DNA of 64,000 nucleotides from an uncultured Collinsella sp. (GCA_958439425.1 CAUBVH010000003.1:1-64000), one strand, 5' to 3'; counted from the stretch's first letter, positions 52,288 through 60,960 are shown. Notes: generated by a model from the sequence alone, not told the origin. Numbers and translations are program-made.

Positions 52288-52586
52288 GTCTCAATCTGTA
52301 ACAGTTACTCAGCAAAACCGGGGTCTACCTGTTACAGATCGAGACAAACGGGAGCGTTCCGTCGGAAAATCTCGATCTGTAACACCTACAGACCAAAAAT
52401 GACCCTAGATGTTACAGATTGAGACAAACCGAACCGTGCTGCCGGAAGATCTAAATCTGTAACAGCTACTCGGCAAAATCCGTCCCTCGTGTTACAGATT
52501 TAGATAAACGGAAACCGGCGCGCTGGCCTGTCTCGATCTGTAACATCTAGCCACCCAAATCGGGCCCACCTGTTACAGATCGAGAT
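52288..52586. repeat. Four tandem 80-bp hairpin units with paired arm changes
   Basis: Units at 52288-52345, 52369-52425, 52449-52505 and 52530-52586 each have arms of about 15 bases (GTCTCNATCTGTAAC and its complement) and a loop of about 28 bases. Unit starts are 81, 80 and 81 bases apart. Loops share a CTAC...CAAAA(T) core. Unit 3 has changed both arms together (ATCTAAATCTGTAAC with GTTACAGATTTAGAT), which preserves pairing. Units 1 and 2 each carry one wobble. No reading frame covers the array. Confidence 0.88.
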
Positions 52587-52707
52587 TTTGTTTGAGAGGC
52601 TAGAGACCAGAAGCCCGAGTGGAAAAGCGGACAGGCCGACGGCATCGCCCCGCCGTCATACCGAGGACCGCGCCACGGCAGCCCGGGCGTGGGCCAACCC
52701 CGCAATT

Positions 52708-52794
52708 CCGGACATTTCATCCCTTTTCCGGACATTTTTAGCCCGTTTCCGGACATTGTCCGCGAATGTCCGGAAACGGGACCGTCATGTCCGG
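52708..52794. repeat. CCGGACATT repeat cluster with a 16-bp hairpin
   Basis: CCGGACATT occurs at 52708, 52728 and 52749, and its inverse at 52765-52773 and 52787-52794. The middle pair forms a perfect 16-base stem CCCGTTTCCGGACATT (52742-52757, inverted 52765-52780) with a 7-base loop. The surrounding 52587-52990 holds no gene. Confidence 0.75.
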
Positions 52795-52994
52795 GATGGG
52801 ATTTGGCCAACGGCAGCCCCCAGTAAAGGTTCCCAACCCCACAGCAGAGTTCCCTAATTCACGCCGCGCCGGTGCACGCCGGCATTAGTTAGCCATGGGG
52901 AGCGACAAAGGGGTAACCCCTTGGGTCATCGATGCCACCGCGGCCAAGGTGCGACATTGCTGCGACAGAGGTGCGACATAGAGCGACCACTCTA

Positions 52995-53050
52995 TTCGAC
53001 CGACGAGCGCTTCGACCGGATATTCCGCCCGCTCGAAGGCGAGGCGGATG
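52995..53050 (+). pseudogene. Fragment of an ORF6N-type gene
   Basis: The frame starting at 52995 reads STDERFDRIFRPLEGEAD, closely matching STNERFNQVFHLLEGEVE of the intact ORF6N gene downstream (about 54084-54137). Only this short piece remains, and it runs directly into the recombinase fragment. It is probably the scar of a second, deleted copy. Confidence 0.55.
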
Positions 53051-53464
53051 CAGGTTCAGGGCCTCTCCCAGACCCCGGACACCCCGGTGTGCTCGGACAG
53101 CGACTTCGGTTTCCACGACCCCGACAACTTCTCGACGTGGCAGAAGGGCCACTTCATCGAGCACGGTCTCGGCAGGATGGAGGAGGCCGAGGAGGGCGGC
53201 CGCAAGCGGAGGCTCTACGTCGGCTACGACTTCCACGAGCTGAGACACACGCAGGCCGCCTTCCTGATCGGCAACGGCATCGACCCGAAGAGCGTGCAGG
53301 GAAGGCCCGGCCACGAGGTGTCGAGCATGACGATGGACGTGTACGCGCACATGATGGGAGGGAACGACCGCGAAGCCGCCGATCTTCTGGAGATCCAGCG
53401 CGAGGCGGGCGCGCCCATCACCATCGACGGGAGCCGGATCACCGTCATGGCGAGGGAGGCTTAG
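53048..53464 (+). pseudogene. Truncated tyrosine recombinase (phage/ICE integrase), C-terminal part
   Basis: About 138 codons. The catalytic end of a phage integrase is clear: YDFHELRHTQAAFLIGNGID (box II His-x-x-Arg), GRPGHE in place of the usual LGH, and the nucleophile in MTMDVYAHMM. The N-terminal arm-binding and core-binding domains and the first catalytic Arg are missing. The ATG at 53048 has no ribosome site. A mobile element has probably decayed here; no att repeat was found. Confidence 0.75.
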
Positions 53465-53599
53465 GGCAGACGTCGCCACGACGAAGCACACTCCCTCCCT
53501 AACGTCAGGGGTCATCGCCGCTGGACCGGCAGGCGATAAAGCCCAGGATGATAAAATGCTTTCGACGCAGGAGCGTCCCCATCTTTGAATCGAGGAACC

Positions 53600-54556
53600 A
53601 TGAGCGATTTTGATGCCGAGGACGAATCGGTCGAAACGAGCGCGCCGATAGCCCTGACCGATTCCGCAAACATAGAGCCCCTAATCCATACCGTCCGTGG
53701 GCAGCAAATCATGCTCGACACCGATCTCGCTCGGTTATACGAGGTAGAGACAAAGAATCTCAACCGCGCCGCCGCACGCAACGCCGACAGATTCCCCGAG
53801 GACTTCCGTTTTCAACTGACCAAGGAGGAGGACGAGTCTTTGAGGTGCCAAATTGGAACCTCAAAGACCATGGAGGGCCGCGGCGGGCGACGTTACCTCC
53901 CCTATGCCTATACCGAGCAGGGCATAGCCATGCTGTCCGGCGTGCTACGCAGCGAAGTGGCGGTGCAGACCAGTATCAGTATCATGAGGGCGTTTGTCGC
54001 CATGCGCCACCTCCTCGCCGAAAATGCCACCCTGTTTGAGCGGCTGCGCGGCGTCGAGTTGAGTCAGGCGGCGTTTCAGCAATCGACCAACGAGCGTTTC
54101 AACCAGGTGTTCCACCTGCTCGAAGGCGAGGTCGAGAAACCCCAGCGGATCTTCTTCGCCGGGCAGATGTTCGACGCCTTCAGCCTGCTGACAGATCTCG
54201 TGGGCCGCGCCGAGCGCGAAATCTCCCTCGTGGATGGCTACGTAGATGTCCACACCCTGAACATCCTCGCAAAGAAGCGCAAGGGCGTCGCGGTGACCGT
54301 CTACACGTCCGGCAATCGGCTCACGCAAGGCGATGTCGACGTGTTCAACGCACAGTACCCGCAGCTCACCGTCCGCCGCACCAGAACGTTCCACGACCGC
54401 TTCCTTATCCTCGACGGTGCGACCGCGTATCACATCGGCGCATCCCTCAAGGACGCGGGAAAGAAGTGCTTCGGCATAGACCTCATCCAAGACGAGGAGC
54501 TGACGAAGATGCTCATCGAGAAGCTAAAGCTCCTCGATGAGCATCAAACGGCTTGA
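53600..54556 (+). CDS. ORF6N-domain protein with phospholipase-D-like C-terminal domain
   Basis: 318 residues. The ORF6N/KilA-N-type DNA-binding domain occupies about 25-140 (RGQQIMLDTDLARLYEVETKNLNRA, FPEDFRFQLT, YAYTEQGIAMLSGVLRS), as in phage antirepressors and RhuM-like proteins. A short coiled-coil follows. Residues about 190-310 resemble a PLD-like domain with one HxK-type motif, HDRFLILDGATAYHIGASLKD, in which Lys is Arg. GAGGA lies 4 bases before ATG 53600. It neighbours recombinase debris and is probably phage- or defence-derived. DNA-binding regulator is likely; nuclease activity is uncertain. Confidence 0.8.
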   Translation: MSDFDAEDESVETSAPIALTDSANIEPLIHTVRGQQIMLDTDLARLYEVETKNLNRAAARNADRFPEDFRFQLTKEEDESLRCQIGTSKTMEGRGGRRYLPYAYTEQGIAMLSGVLRSEVAVQTSISIMRAFVAMRHLLAENATLFERLRGVELSQAAFQQSTNERFNQVFHLLEGEVEKPQRIFFAGQMFDAFSLLTDLVGRAEREISLVDGYVDVHTLNILAKKRKGVAVTVYTSGNRLTQGDVDVFNAQYPQLTVRRTRTFHDRFLILDGATAYHIGASLKDAGKKCFGIDLIQDEELTKMLIEKLKLLDEHQTA

Positions 54557-54627
54557 GCGTTATCCGACCTCTTGCCACAAGCCCTAAAGTTTGAGCATGA
54601 TCGCTGAAAGCCTCGTTAGTCAACATG

Positions 54628-54960
54628 TCAAAGTAGGCCCTGGTCCGCAAGCCCTCGATAATGTTTGCCGAGGAGCGTCAACCGGCAGAACTTGCTCTCC
54701 ATCGCCGCGTTCCACATATGGTCGGCGCCAACTGGAACCAGAAGACCATGCCGGTTGTATTTCTGGAGCAGTGAGAACACCCGGTTGTTCCTGGGCTCTG
54801 CTGGAGGCATAGCGTCTGTTCTTCCTTCGTCCTTTGGCCCATACGACGGATCCAGCCTGTATTCATAGTCCTCTGTTGGGAAGAACTTTTTCGACTCCTC
54901 CTCCTTTCCTCCAGGATACACGGATGGCAAGAGTCGAAACGCCTCCTCAATATCCAGACT
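54628..54960 (-). pseudogene. Unrecognised 3' gene fragment
   Basis: An open frame of 110 codons bounded upstream by TGA (54961-54963) with no good start codon or ribosome site. It reads like real protein: SLDIEEAFRLLPSVYPGG, then RNNRVFSLLQKYNRHGLLVP and ESKFCRLTLLGKHYRGL. It is probably the surviving end of a larger gene. I do not recognise the family. The following 54961-55275 contains no gene apart from the PTS promoter and leader. Confidence 0.4.
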
Positions 54961-55275
54961 TCACACGAGCCTGATGCAAATAGAGATAGACGGATTCCAG
55001 ACCTGGCAAATCAAGACACGACCAGCCGCTCGCACCCAAAGCCGTTTGCCTAAAAATAAATACCGCTGGCCGAAGTGGAAAGATGGTAACAGCGAAAAAG
55101 ACTAGCCGAGCTCGTTTTAAGCACCGTTTGTTCCGTCCCGCATGTTTTGTGAACACTCTATCTATCATGAAGCCAGTAAACAGAGGTGGACATCAACATC
55201 CAACGCCGGCAAGCATGTGAGCGCCTCCTCTGTCCAAGGGGCAAGCCCCCGAGATTAGTTAGGAGAGGGGAAGAG

Positions 55276-56838
55276 ATGGATAAAGTCAAAACGGCCTTCC
55301 AGAACTTTGGCCGCGTTATCGTCGACCCTATTTTGTACCTTTCGGTAACGGGCATCATTTTGGCCATCGCCACGGTATGCTCGCTCGGCAGCGGGGTTGT
55401 CGCGGATCTGGGCACGCTGCTCTCCGCGGCAACCAACTCCGCGGTGATCGGCAACCTGCCGGTGATTTTCGCAGTCGGCCTAACGGCAGGCTTCGCAAAG
55501 AAACAAAAATCCAACGCGGCAGTGTTTGGACTTATTAGCTACCTCATGTTCCTGTATGTCAACAACGCCTACCTGTCGCTCACCGATCAGCTGGCAAAAG
55601 CCGGCGCGATGGGTCTGTATGGCACTGGCCAGGCAACGGTGCTGGGTCTTCAAGTTACCGATGTCAACGTCTTCGGTGGCGTACTCATCGGATGCTTCTG
55701 CGGTTGGCTCTATAACAAACTGATCGACGTAAAGGTATCGGACTATATCCGAATTTACGGTGGACCCCGCCTGGCGCTTCTGGCGATGATTCCGCTGAGC
55801 ATTGTCTTCGGCATCGGAGCGACCATCGTGTGGCCCCCCATCGCCAATGCCATCAGCAGCGCATCTTCGTTCATCGCAGCCTCGGGTGGTCTGGGCGTTT
55901 TCATTTACGGCTTCCTGAACCGTGTTCTCGTACCCCTCGGCATGCATCACTTTATGTGGATGCCGTTTGACTACTCCGCGATTGGCGGCACGGCGGTCGT
56001 CGCCGGCCAGAGCGTTTCTGGCGCAGCAAACATCTTCTATGCCGAGCTTCCTCTTATCGCCGACGGGTCCCTCACCACAGTCGATCCCTCTGTCCGCTTT
56101 GCCATGTTCGGCTTTGGCAAGGAATTCGTAACCCTTGGCACCGTGCTCGCAATGATTGCAACCTCCCGTCCTGAGAATCGAAAAGCCGTTGCAGCCATGC
56201 TGGTGCCTATTTACATCACAGCCATGCTCTCCGGCATCACCGAGCCGCTTGACTTCATGATCCTGTTCGCGTCTCCGATTCTCTGGGTTGCCTACAGCCT
56301 GTTCTACGGACTGGGCGAGATGCTCTTGTTTGTCCTGGGAGTCCGCTTGCTTAACATGTACGGTGGCATCGAGCTGCTCACGCTCGGCCTGCCTTTGCCA
56401 ATGGGCGTCACCAAGTTCCCGATTTACATCGTCTTGGGCATCGTGTTTGCCGCCGTTTCGTTCATCGTTCTGGCGATGGTAATCAAGAAACTCAACCTCA
56501 TGACGCCCGGCCGTTCCGCAGAGTGGTCTGCAGAGGTCTCCGGAGACAACAATGCTCTCGAGTCCTCCGGAACGCCGGAAGTCGACGCAAAACAGCAGGA
56601 GATGGTGCAGAACATCATCAACGGCCTTGGCGGCAAGGACAACATCAACACCATGGGCTGCTGCATGACTCGTCTCCGTGTCGAGGTCAAAGACCCCAGC
56701 AAGGTCAACGAAGAGACCATCAAAAAGGCTATCGACAAGGGCTTGTTTAAGAACGGTACCAATGTCCAGATTGTCGTGGGAACCAACGTGCACTCCGTCT
56801 ACGACCTGCTGCGTCCCATCCTTAATCTGGAAGATTAA
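55276..56838 (+). CDS. PTS alpha-glucoside-type transporter, EIICB
   Basis: 520 residues. The EIIC domain (about 1-420, ten or so helices) has the family sequences PLGMHHFMWMPFDYSA and ITEPLDFMILFASP. A short linker leads to EIIB (about 440-520), with the phospho-Cys C463 in GCCMTRLRVEVKD. No EIIA domain is fused, so a separate EIIA must serve. Ribosome site AGGAGAGGGG precedes ATG 55276; the longer frame is not membrane-like. It imports and phosphorylates an alpha-glucoside such as maltose, trehalose-like or sucrose-isomer sugars, handing it to the GH4 enzyme two genes on. Confidence 0.88.
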   Translation: MDKVKTAFQNFGRVIVDPILYLSVTGIILAIATVCSLGSGVVADLGTLLSAATNSAVIGNLPVIFAVGLTAGFAKKQKSNAAVFGLISYLMFLYVNNAYLSLTDQLAKAGAMGLYGTGQATVLGLQVTDVNVFGGVLIGCFCGWLYNKLIDVKVSDYIRIYGGPRLALLAMIPLSIVFGIGATIVWPPIANAISSASSFIAASGGLGVFIYGFLNRVLVPLGMHHFMWMPFDYSAIGGTAVVAGQSVSGAANIFYAELPLIADGSLTTVDPSVRFAMFGFGKEFVTLGTVLAMIATSRPENRKAVAAMLVPIYITAMLSGITEPLDFMILFASPILWVAYSLFYGLGEMLLFVLGVRLLNMYGGIELLTLGLPLPMGVTKFPIYIVLGIVFAAVSFIVLAMVIKKLNLMTPGRSAEWSAEVSGDNNALESSGTPEVDAKQQEMVQNIINGLGGKDNINTMGCCMTRLRVEVKDPSKVNEETIKKAIDKGLFKNGTNVQIVVGTNVHSVYDLLRPILNLED

Positions 56839-56876
56839 CAGTCGCTTAATCGATAATCGATAAGCGAGGAGACCTC

Positions 56877-57146
56877 ATGTTGACCAAGACGTTTCATTCA
56901 ATCCGAGGCATGTTCGAACGCCTGCTCAACATGTACAAAGAAAAGTCGACAAGGGGTCTTCTCGTACTTATGGCTGCATTCGCATGTGGTTTTATCTGGC
57001 CGCTCCTGGGTCTGCTCGCTGCGGTTTGGACCCGGCATTCAGGAAGGCACACGGACGCAGGCAGCATTGCAGGCATGGCAGCGGTCATCAACATCGCTAC
57101 TTACTTCATACAGATAGTGGTCAAGATTATCTGCGGCTCAATTTGA
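56877..57146 (+). CDS. Small two-helix membrane protein in the PTS operon
   Basis: 89 residues. A basic N-terminus (1-25) and two hydrophobic helices (about 28-50 and 63-85) separated by a short charged loop WTRHSGRHTDAG. GAGGAG lies 5 bases before ATG 56877. It lies 38 bases after the EIICB gene and 19 bases before the phospho-glucosidase. No known family is recognised. Its place suggests an accessory to the transporter. Confidence 0.6.
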   Translation: MLTKTFHSIRGMFERLLNMYKEKSTRGLLVLMAAFACGFIWPLLGLLAAVWTRHSGRHTDAGSIAGMAAVINIATYFIQIVVKIICGSI

Positions 57147-57165
57147 TTTGAAAGGCATGAACAAC

Positions 57166-58494
57166 ATGAACGGATACAAGATTGTCATCTGCGGCGGCGG
57201 CAGCACCTATACCGCCGGCATCGTCAAAGACCTGATCGACCAAAAGGATGAATTGGGGATTCGCGAGCTTTGGCTCTATGACATCGACGAGGAGCGCCAA
57301 GATACGGTCGCCGTGGTGGTTAAAGCAGTCATCGATGACCTTGCTCCCGAGATTCCCCTGCATGTAACCGTCGACCCCAAAGAAGCATTTACAGATGCGA
57401 ACTTTGTTATGGCGCAGATGCGCGTGGGCGGGCTCAAGATGCGTATCCAGGATGAGCAAATCAGCCTGCGCCATGGCGTAGTCGGCCAAGAGACCTGCGG
57501 AGCAGGTGGCATGGCATATGGCATGAGAACCATCTTCCCCATGTGCGAGCTTGTCGATTTCTGCGAGGAGTACGCCTGCAAGGACTACTGGATCGTCAAC
57601 TACTCCAACCCCGCTGCCATCGTAGCCAAGGCAATGCACAAGCTGCGTCCTAACGCTCGCATTCTTGACATCTGCGATATGCCAGTGGAGATTGAAGCCC
57701 GCATGGCAGAGATTTTGGGGTGCGAACTCAACGACATTGAAGTCGACTACTTTGGCCTCAATCACTTTGGGTGGTTTACCAACGTACGCTGCAAGGGCGT
57801 CGACGTTACGGACAAGCTCAAAGAACATGTGCGCAAGTACGGTTACATTTCCGAAGCAAGCCTCAACGATGCCTTGGTGAAGGACCCAGATTGGGCCCAC
57901 ACCTTCAAGAATGCGGCAACGATTTCTACGCTATTCCAGGATTACCTCCCCAACACCTATTACCAGTATTACCTGTTGCCCGACGCCTGCGTGGAGTACA
58001 TGGACATCAATAACACGCGTGGCATGCAGGTCGTAAACGGCCGCGAAAAGCGCATCTTCGACGCATCTGCGGCGCTTAAGCGCGGTGAAAAGGTCGATCT
58101 CACGCAGTTCTACGTAGGCGTGCATGGCAAGTTCATTGTCGATGTCGTCAAGTCTCTGGCAAAAGACCTGCGCCATCGCCAGCTGGTGATCGTGCCCAAC
58201 AATGGTGCAATCGAGAACCTCTCGGACGACGCGACAGTCGAGGTTCCGGCGTACATCACTGATCGAGGAGCCGAACCGATTCGCGTCGGGAAGATTCCCC
58301 GCTTCTATAAGGGCCTTATCGAACAGCAGGATGCCTGTGAAGGCCTTGTGGTCGAAGCCGTTATCGAAGGTTCCTACCAGAAGGCACTCGAAGCCTTCGC
58401 CCTCAATCGCACGATTCCCTCAGCACGCGTGGCCAAGGAAGTCTTGGACGACATGATCGAGGCGAACAAGGGCTATTGGCCTGAGCTGAAGTAG
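57166..58494 (+). CDS. GH4 6-phospho-alpha-glucosidase
   Basis: 442 residues, the usual GlvA length. The N-terminal NAD+ loop VICGGGSTYTAGIV, metal ligands C170 (LDICDMPVE) and H200 (FGLNHFGW), and the SNPAAI motif identify glycoside hydrolase family 4, which needs NAD+ and Mn2+ and works by transient oxidation. The start at ATG 57166 puts the Rossmann strand at residue 5 and has AAAGG 10 bases upstream; ATG 57157 and TTG 57148 are alternatives. It splits the phosphorylated disaccharide delivered by the PTS. Alpha- over beta-specificity is inferred from sequence and from the alpha-glucoside-type PTS. Confidence 0.88.
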   Translation: MNGYKIVICGGGSTYTAGIVKDLIDQKDELGIRELWLYDIDEERQDTVAVVVKAVIDDLAPEIPLHVTVDPKEAFTDANFVMAQMRVGGLKMRIQDEQISLRHGVVGQETCGAGGMAYGMRTIFPMCELVDFCEEYACKDYWIVNYSNPAAIVAKAMHKLRPNARILDICDMPVEIEARMAEILGCELNDIEVDYFGLNHFGWFTNVRCKGVDVTDKLKEHVRKYGYISEASLNDALVKDPDWAHTFKNAATISTLFQDYLPNTYYQYYLLPDACVEYMDINNTRGMQVVNGREKRIFDASAALKRGEKVDLTQFYVGVHGKFIVDVVKSLAKDLRHRQLVIVPNNGAIENLSDDATVEVPAYITDRGAEPIRVGKIPRFYKGLIEQQDACEGLVVEAVIEGSYQKALEAFALNRTIPSARVAKEVLDDMIEANKGYWPELK

Positions 58495-58520
58495 AGGAAC
58501 CGCCCAAATACCAAAAGCAC

Positions 58521-58560
58521 AAAAGATGGCCCCAAGGCAATTGCCTTGGGGCCATCTTTT
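58521..58560. terminator. Bidirectional terminator between GH4 and RpiR genes
   Basis: A perfect palindrome, AAAAGATGGCCCCAAGGCAA continued by its complement, gives a stem of about 15 GC-rich pairs flanked by four A and four T. It serves both converging transcripts. Confidence 0.92.
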
Positions 58561-58566
58561 ATATGC

Positions 58567-59424
58567 CTAGATCTCAGCAAAACTCGTGAAGATGAATGAA
58601 TCGGCCTCGTGTTTTACACGATAGTTCTCTTGATAGTCCTGATTGAATATAAGCGAATAAATAACCTGAAGCGTATACGTGAGCGAGACCAAAGAAGAGT
58701 AATTTGCCACCTTTCCAATCACGCGTTCTGATTTTGGAATGGGCAAGACAGTATCGCATTGCCTGGCGAGCACCGAATCAGAAAACGCCGTAATTAGACA
58801 CGGCTTGATTCCGCGCTCGGAAAGAGTGGCAGCGTATTTGGAATAGTCATAGTGAATGCCACTGTAGCTTAGGAATAAAAACAGGTCGCCGGGCTTGCCG
58901 TTTTTAACATGCAGTGTCTGCAGGCCTCCGTCGTCCGCCATGGTGACATGACGATCGAGCTTAAGAAGATTGTTGCGAAAGATGCATCCCGCCAGGTAGC
59001 TTTCCCCTTTGGCAAAGATGTAAATTCGTGGGGCGCTAAGAACCGCCTTAGCGATTATGCTTAATTTGGCGCTATCGAGCTCGATTTTCGTTTGATCTAT
59101 GATGCCCTTCAAGAGATCCGCAAGGTTACCCTCGATGGCCTCAATTGAGTCGGTGCTGTCAAAAGGACGATTGCGATCAACGGTGGCAGCCAGAAGATAA
59201 TCCCCGCTTATCTCCTGGATGAGTTGCATGATCAACTCTCGATAGCCGCTTAGGCCCAGTTTCTTGCAAAAGCGGATGATAGTCGCGTTCGAAGTATAAG
59301 TCTCCTGTGCGAGCTTTGCCATAGTGAGGGTCTTAAGGTCGCCGGTATGATTGAGCAGATAGGTAGCAATAGCTCGGTCGGTTTCATTAAAAGACGCGCT
59401 GTTACGCAGGCTATCAAGAATCAT
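58567..59424 (-). CDS. RpiR-family transcriptional regulator (HTH-SIS)
   Basis: 285 residues. N-terminal HTH_6 domain (1-75; SNATIIRFCKKLGLSGYREL) and a SIS sugar-phosphate-binding domain (about 105-240; IYIFAKGESYLAGCIFRNNL, DLFLFLSYSGIHYDYSKYA). RpiR proteins sense phosphosugars. It faces the PTS/GH4 operon tail to tail and is the obvious regulator, with the phosphorylated disaccharide or glucose-6-phosphate as likely effector. The 59425-59812 gap upstream has no gene and must hold its promoter. Confidence 0.88.
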   Translation of the reverse strand: MILDSLRNSASFNETDRAIATYLLNHTGDLKTLTMAKLAQETYTSNATIIRFCKKLGLSGYRELIMQLIQEISGDYLLAATVDRNRPFDSTDSIEAIEGNLADLLKGIIDQTKIELDSAKLSIIAKAVLSAPRIYIFAKGESYLAGCIFRNNLLKLDRHVTMADDGGLQTLHVKNGKPGDLFLFLSYSGIHYDYSKYAATLSERGIKPCLITAFSDSVLARQCDTVLPIPKSERVIGKVANYSSLVSLTYTLQVIYSLIFNQDYQENYRVKHEADSFIFTSFAEI

Positions 59425-59812
59425 GGTCGCTCCGATCGCTTTAGTTTGCCGCTTAATTATGTCATTATCAAAACGACGGGCAGCCCTTCATGCACTGACT
59501 TACGCCCTGCGATCTCTCTTCTGATATTCCGCATATAACGGCAACATTAATTGCGAGGAGCGTGTCGCTCAGTTCCTAGAGAACAAATGCGAAGAGGTTC
59601 GATTGCCTGAGTTCACTGCCCGCCTTGAGGCAAAGAGACGGCCCCGGCCAAGCTCCATGCGGATTTGAGGCAGCATGGTGCTTGTCCGTCGGCATCCTAC
59701 AACCCGTAATCCCTACCCTCTGTTTCTGTGCTGGCTGGTTCAGGCAGGCGCCCTGTTCAAAATAGGCTGTTTAAAATTGATTTCGACCAAAATTCGACCA
59801 AGATTGAAAGTC
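59425..59812. other. Gap between RpiR gene and tRNA, no gene seen
   Basis: Short frames here lack family features and ribosome sites. A short direct repeat TTCGACCAA occurs twice at about 59782-59800. The left end holds the RpiR promoter region. Confidence 0.4.
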
Positions 59813-59856
59813 AAAAAAAAGAAAGCAGCCCAGAGGAACAATGCCTCTGAGCTGCT
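59813..59856 (-). terminator. Terminator of the tRNA-fMet gene
   Basis: Stem AGCAGCTCAGAGG / CCTCTGGGCTGCT (13 pairs, one wobble; 59824-59856), followed on the minus strand by TTCTTTTTTTT. It begins 8 bases after the CCA end of the tRNA. Confidence 0.92.
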
Positions 59857-59864
59857 AAAAGTCT

Positions 59865-59941
59865 TGGTCGCGGGGGCAGGATTTGAACCTACGACCTCCG
59901 GGTTATGAGCCCGGCGAGCTACCAGACTGCTCCACCCCGCA
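59865..59941 (-). tRNA. Initiator tRNA-fMet (CAT anticodon)
   Basis: 77 bases including an encoded CCA. The anticodon loop is CTCATAA on a stem CCGGG/CCCGG with the three consecutive G-C pairs typical of initiators. The D-stem has A11-T24, T-loop is TTCAAAT. The first acceptor position is T opposite G72, a weak pair instead of the C-A mismatch in E. coli; a weak end pair is an initiator hallmark. The sequence is otherwise close to E. coli fMet tRNA. Confidence 0.95.
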
Positions 59942-60137
59942 ATGTCTGGGCGCCTCATGTGCGCAAGAAAGAATATTACGCGGGAGTTCGGTAAGCGGCA
60001 AGGAAAATCTCGTAGAGCATAATTCCTTCATATTTAAACCCCTCAGCCCATATCACCGTAAGCGAATCGCGGCTCAGCGGCCCCGACGGCGCGTATACAA
60101 TGGTGCGCGTCCTTTTACGCCGACACCTGGAGTAGAC

Positions 60138-60911
60138 ATGCTGCTCGCTATCGATATGGGAAACACGCAGACGGCCTTGGGCCTGTTTGACGGAGACAAG
60201 TTGGTGCAGTCGTGGCGTATGCCCACCGACCGCTCCTATACCGCCGACGAGATCCACGTGCGCCTGATGGGTTTCTTTAAGATGTACGACCTCTCGCTCG
60301 GCGCGGTCGACGCGATCGCCTTTGCCGGCGTGGTGCCACAGCTCTCGCGCGAGTGGCACGCCGTGGCCAACCGCATTGCCGCGGACGCCATCGTCATTGG
60401 GCCGCAGACGGCGGCCGTGACCAAGCTGCGGGCGGCGCGTCCCCAGGCCGTTGGTGCCGACCGCATCGCCAACGCCGTCGCTGCCGAGACCTTCTACGGC
60501 GCCCCGGCGATCGTGGTGGACTTTGGCACCGCAACCAATATCGACGTCATCGACGAGGACGGCTATTACATTGGTGGAGCGATTGCGCCGGGCATCCGCA
60601 TTTCGATGGACGCGCTCGCCGCCCGAGCCGCCAAGCTCGCCAGCGTTCCGCTCGAGGCGCCCGAGCACGCCATCGGCCGCGATACCGAGGAGTGCATCAA
60701 AGTCGGCGCCGTAACGGGCGCCGCCGCCATGGCCGAGGGCCTGGTCGCGCGCATGAAGCGCGAGCTGGGGCGCGAGGACGCCACCGTTATCGCCACGGGT
60801 GGCCTCGCCAGCATCGTCGCCGATTCAACCGACGCCTTCGACGTGGTCGACGGGCAGCTCACCATCAAAGGCATCTGCGAAATCTACCGCCGCATGCAGA
60901 GGCTGGGGTAA
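60138..60911 (+). CDS. coaX: Type III pantothenate kinase
   Basis: 257 residues. Phosphate-1 motif AIDMGNTQTALG (4-15), GADRIANAVAA (about 106-116), phosphate-2 motif VVDFGTATNIDV and the adenosine motif ATGGLA (about 215-220) define CoaX of the ASKHA fold. It phosphorylates pantothenate in the first step of CoA synthesis and, unlike CoaA, is normally not inhibited by CoA. GGAG lies 6 bases before ATG 60138, and TACAAT (60096-60101) is a likely -10. The longer upstream frame is an extension through the tRNA region and is not coding. Confidence 0.93.
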   Translation: MLLAIDMGNTQTALGLFDGDKLVQSWRMPTDRSYTADEIHVRLMGFFKMYDLSLGAVDAIAFAGVVPQLSREWHAVANRIAADAIVIGPQTAAVTKLRAARPQAVGADRIANAVAAETFYGAPAIVVDFGTATNIDVIDEDGYYIGGAIAPGIRISMDALAARAAKLASVPLEAPEHAIGRDTEECIKVGAVTGAAAMAEGLVARMKRELGREDATVIATGGLASIVADSTDAFDVVDGQLTIKGICEIYRRMQRLG

Positions 60912-60960
60912 GGCGGGGTTTAAGTCGAGCGCGAGCGGCGAACTAGGCAACGCATCGGTC

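Noticed and set aside
52288..52586. CRISPR array
   Set aside because: The repeats are palindromic arms within each unit, the 'spacers' are similar to one another, the period is 80 bases and no cas gene is present.
54947..55168. 73-codon minus-strand frame ending LHQARVKSGY
   Set aside because: No family feature or ribosome site is seen; it overlaps the end of the fragment at 54628-54960 and the PTS leader.
59675..59908. Plus-strand reading frame ending GAGFEPTTSGL
   Set aside because: This peptide is the standard translation of the antisense strand of a tRNA gene. The frame runs over the tRNA-fMet terminator and 3' half.
53048..59941. Genomic island integrated at the tRNA-fMet gene
   Set aside because: The recombinase remnant is over 6 kb from the tRNA, separated by a complete metabolic operon, and no copy of the tRNA 3' end was found near the remnant.
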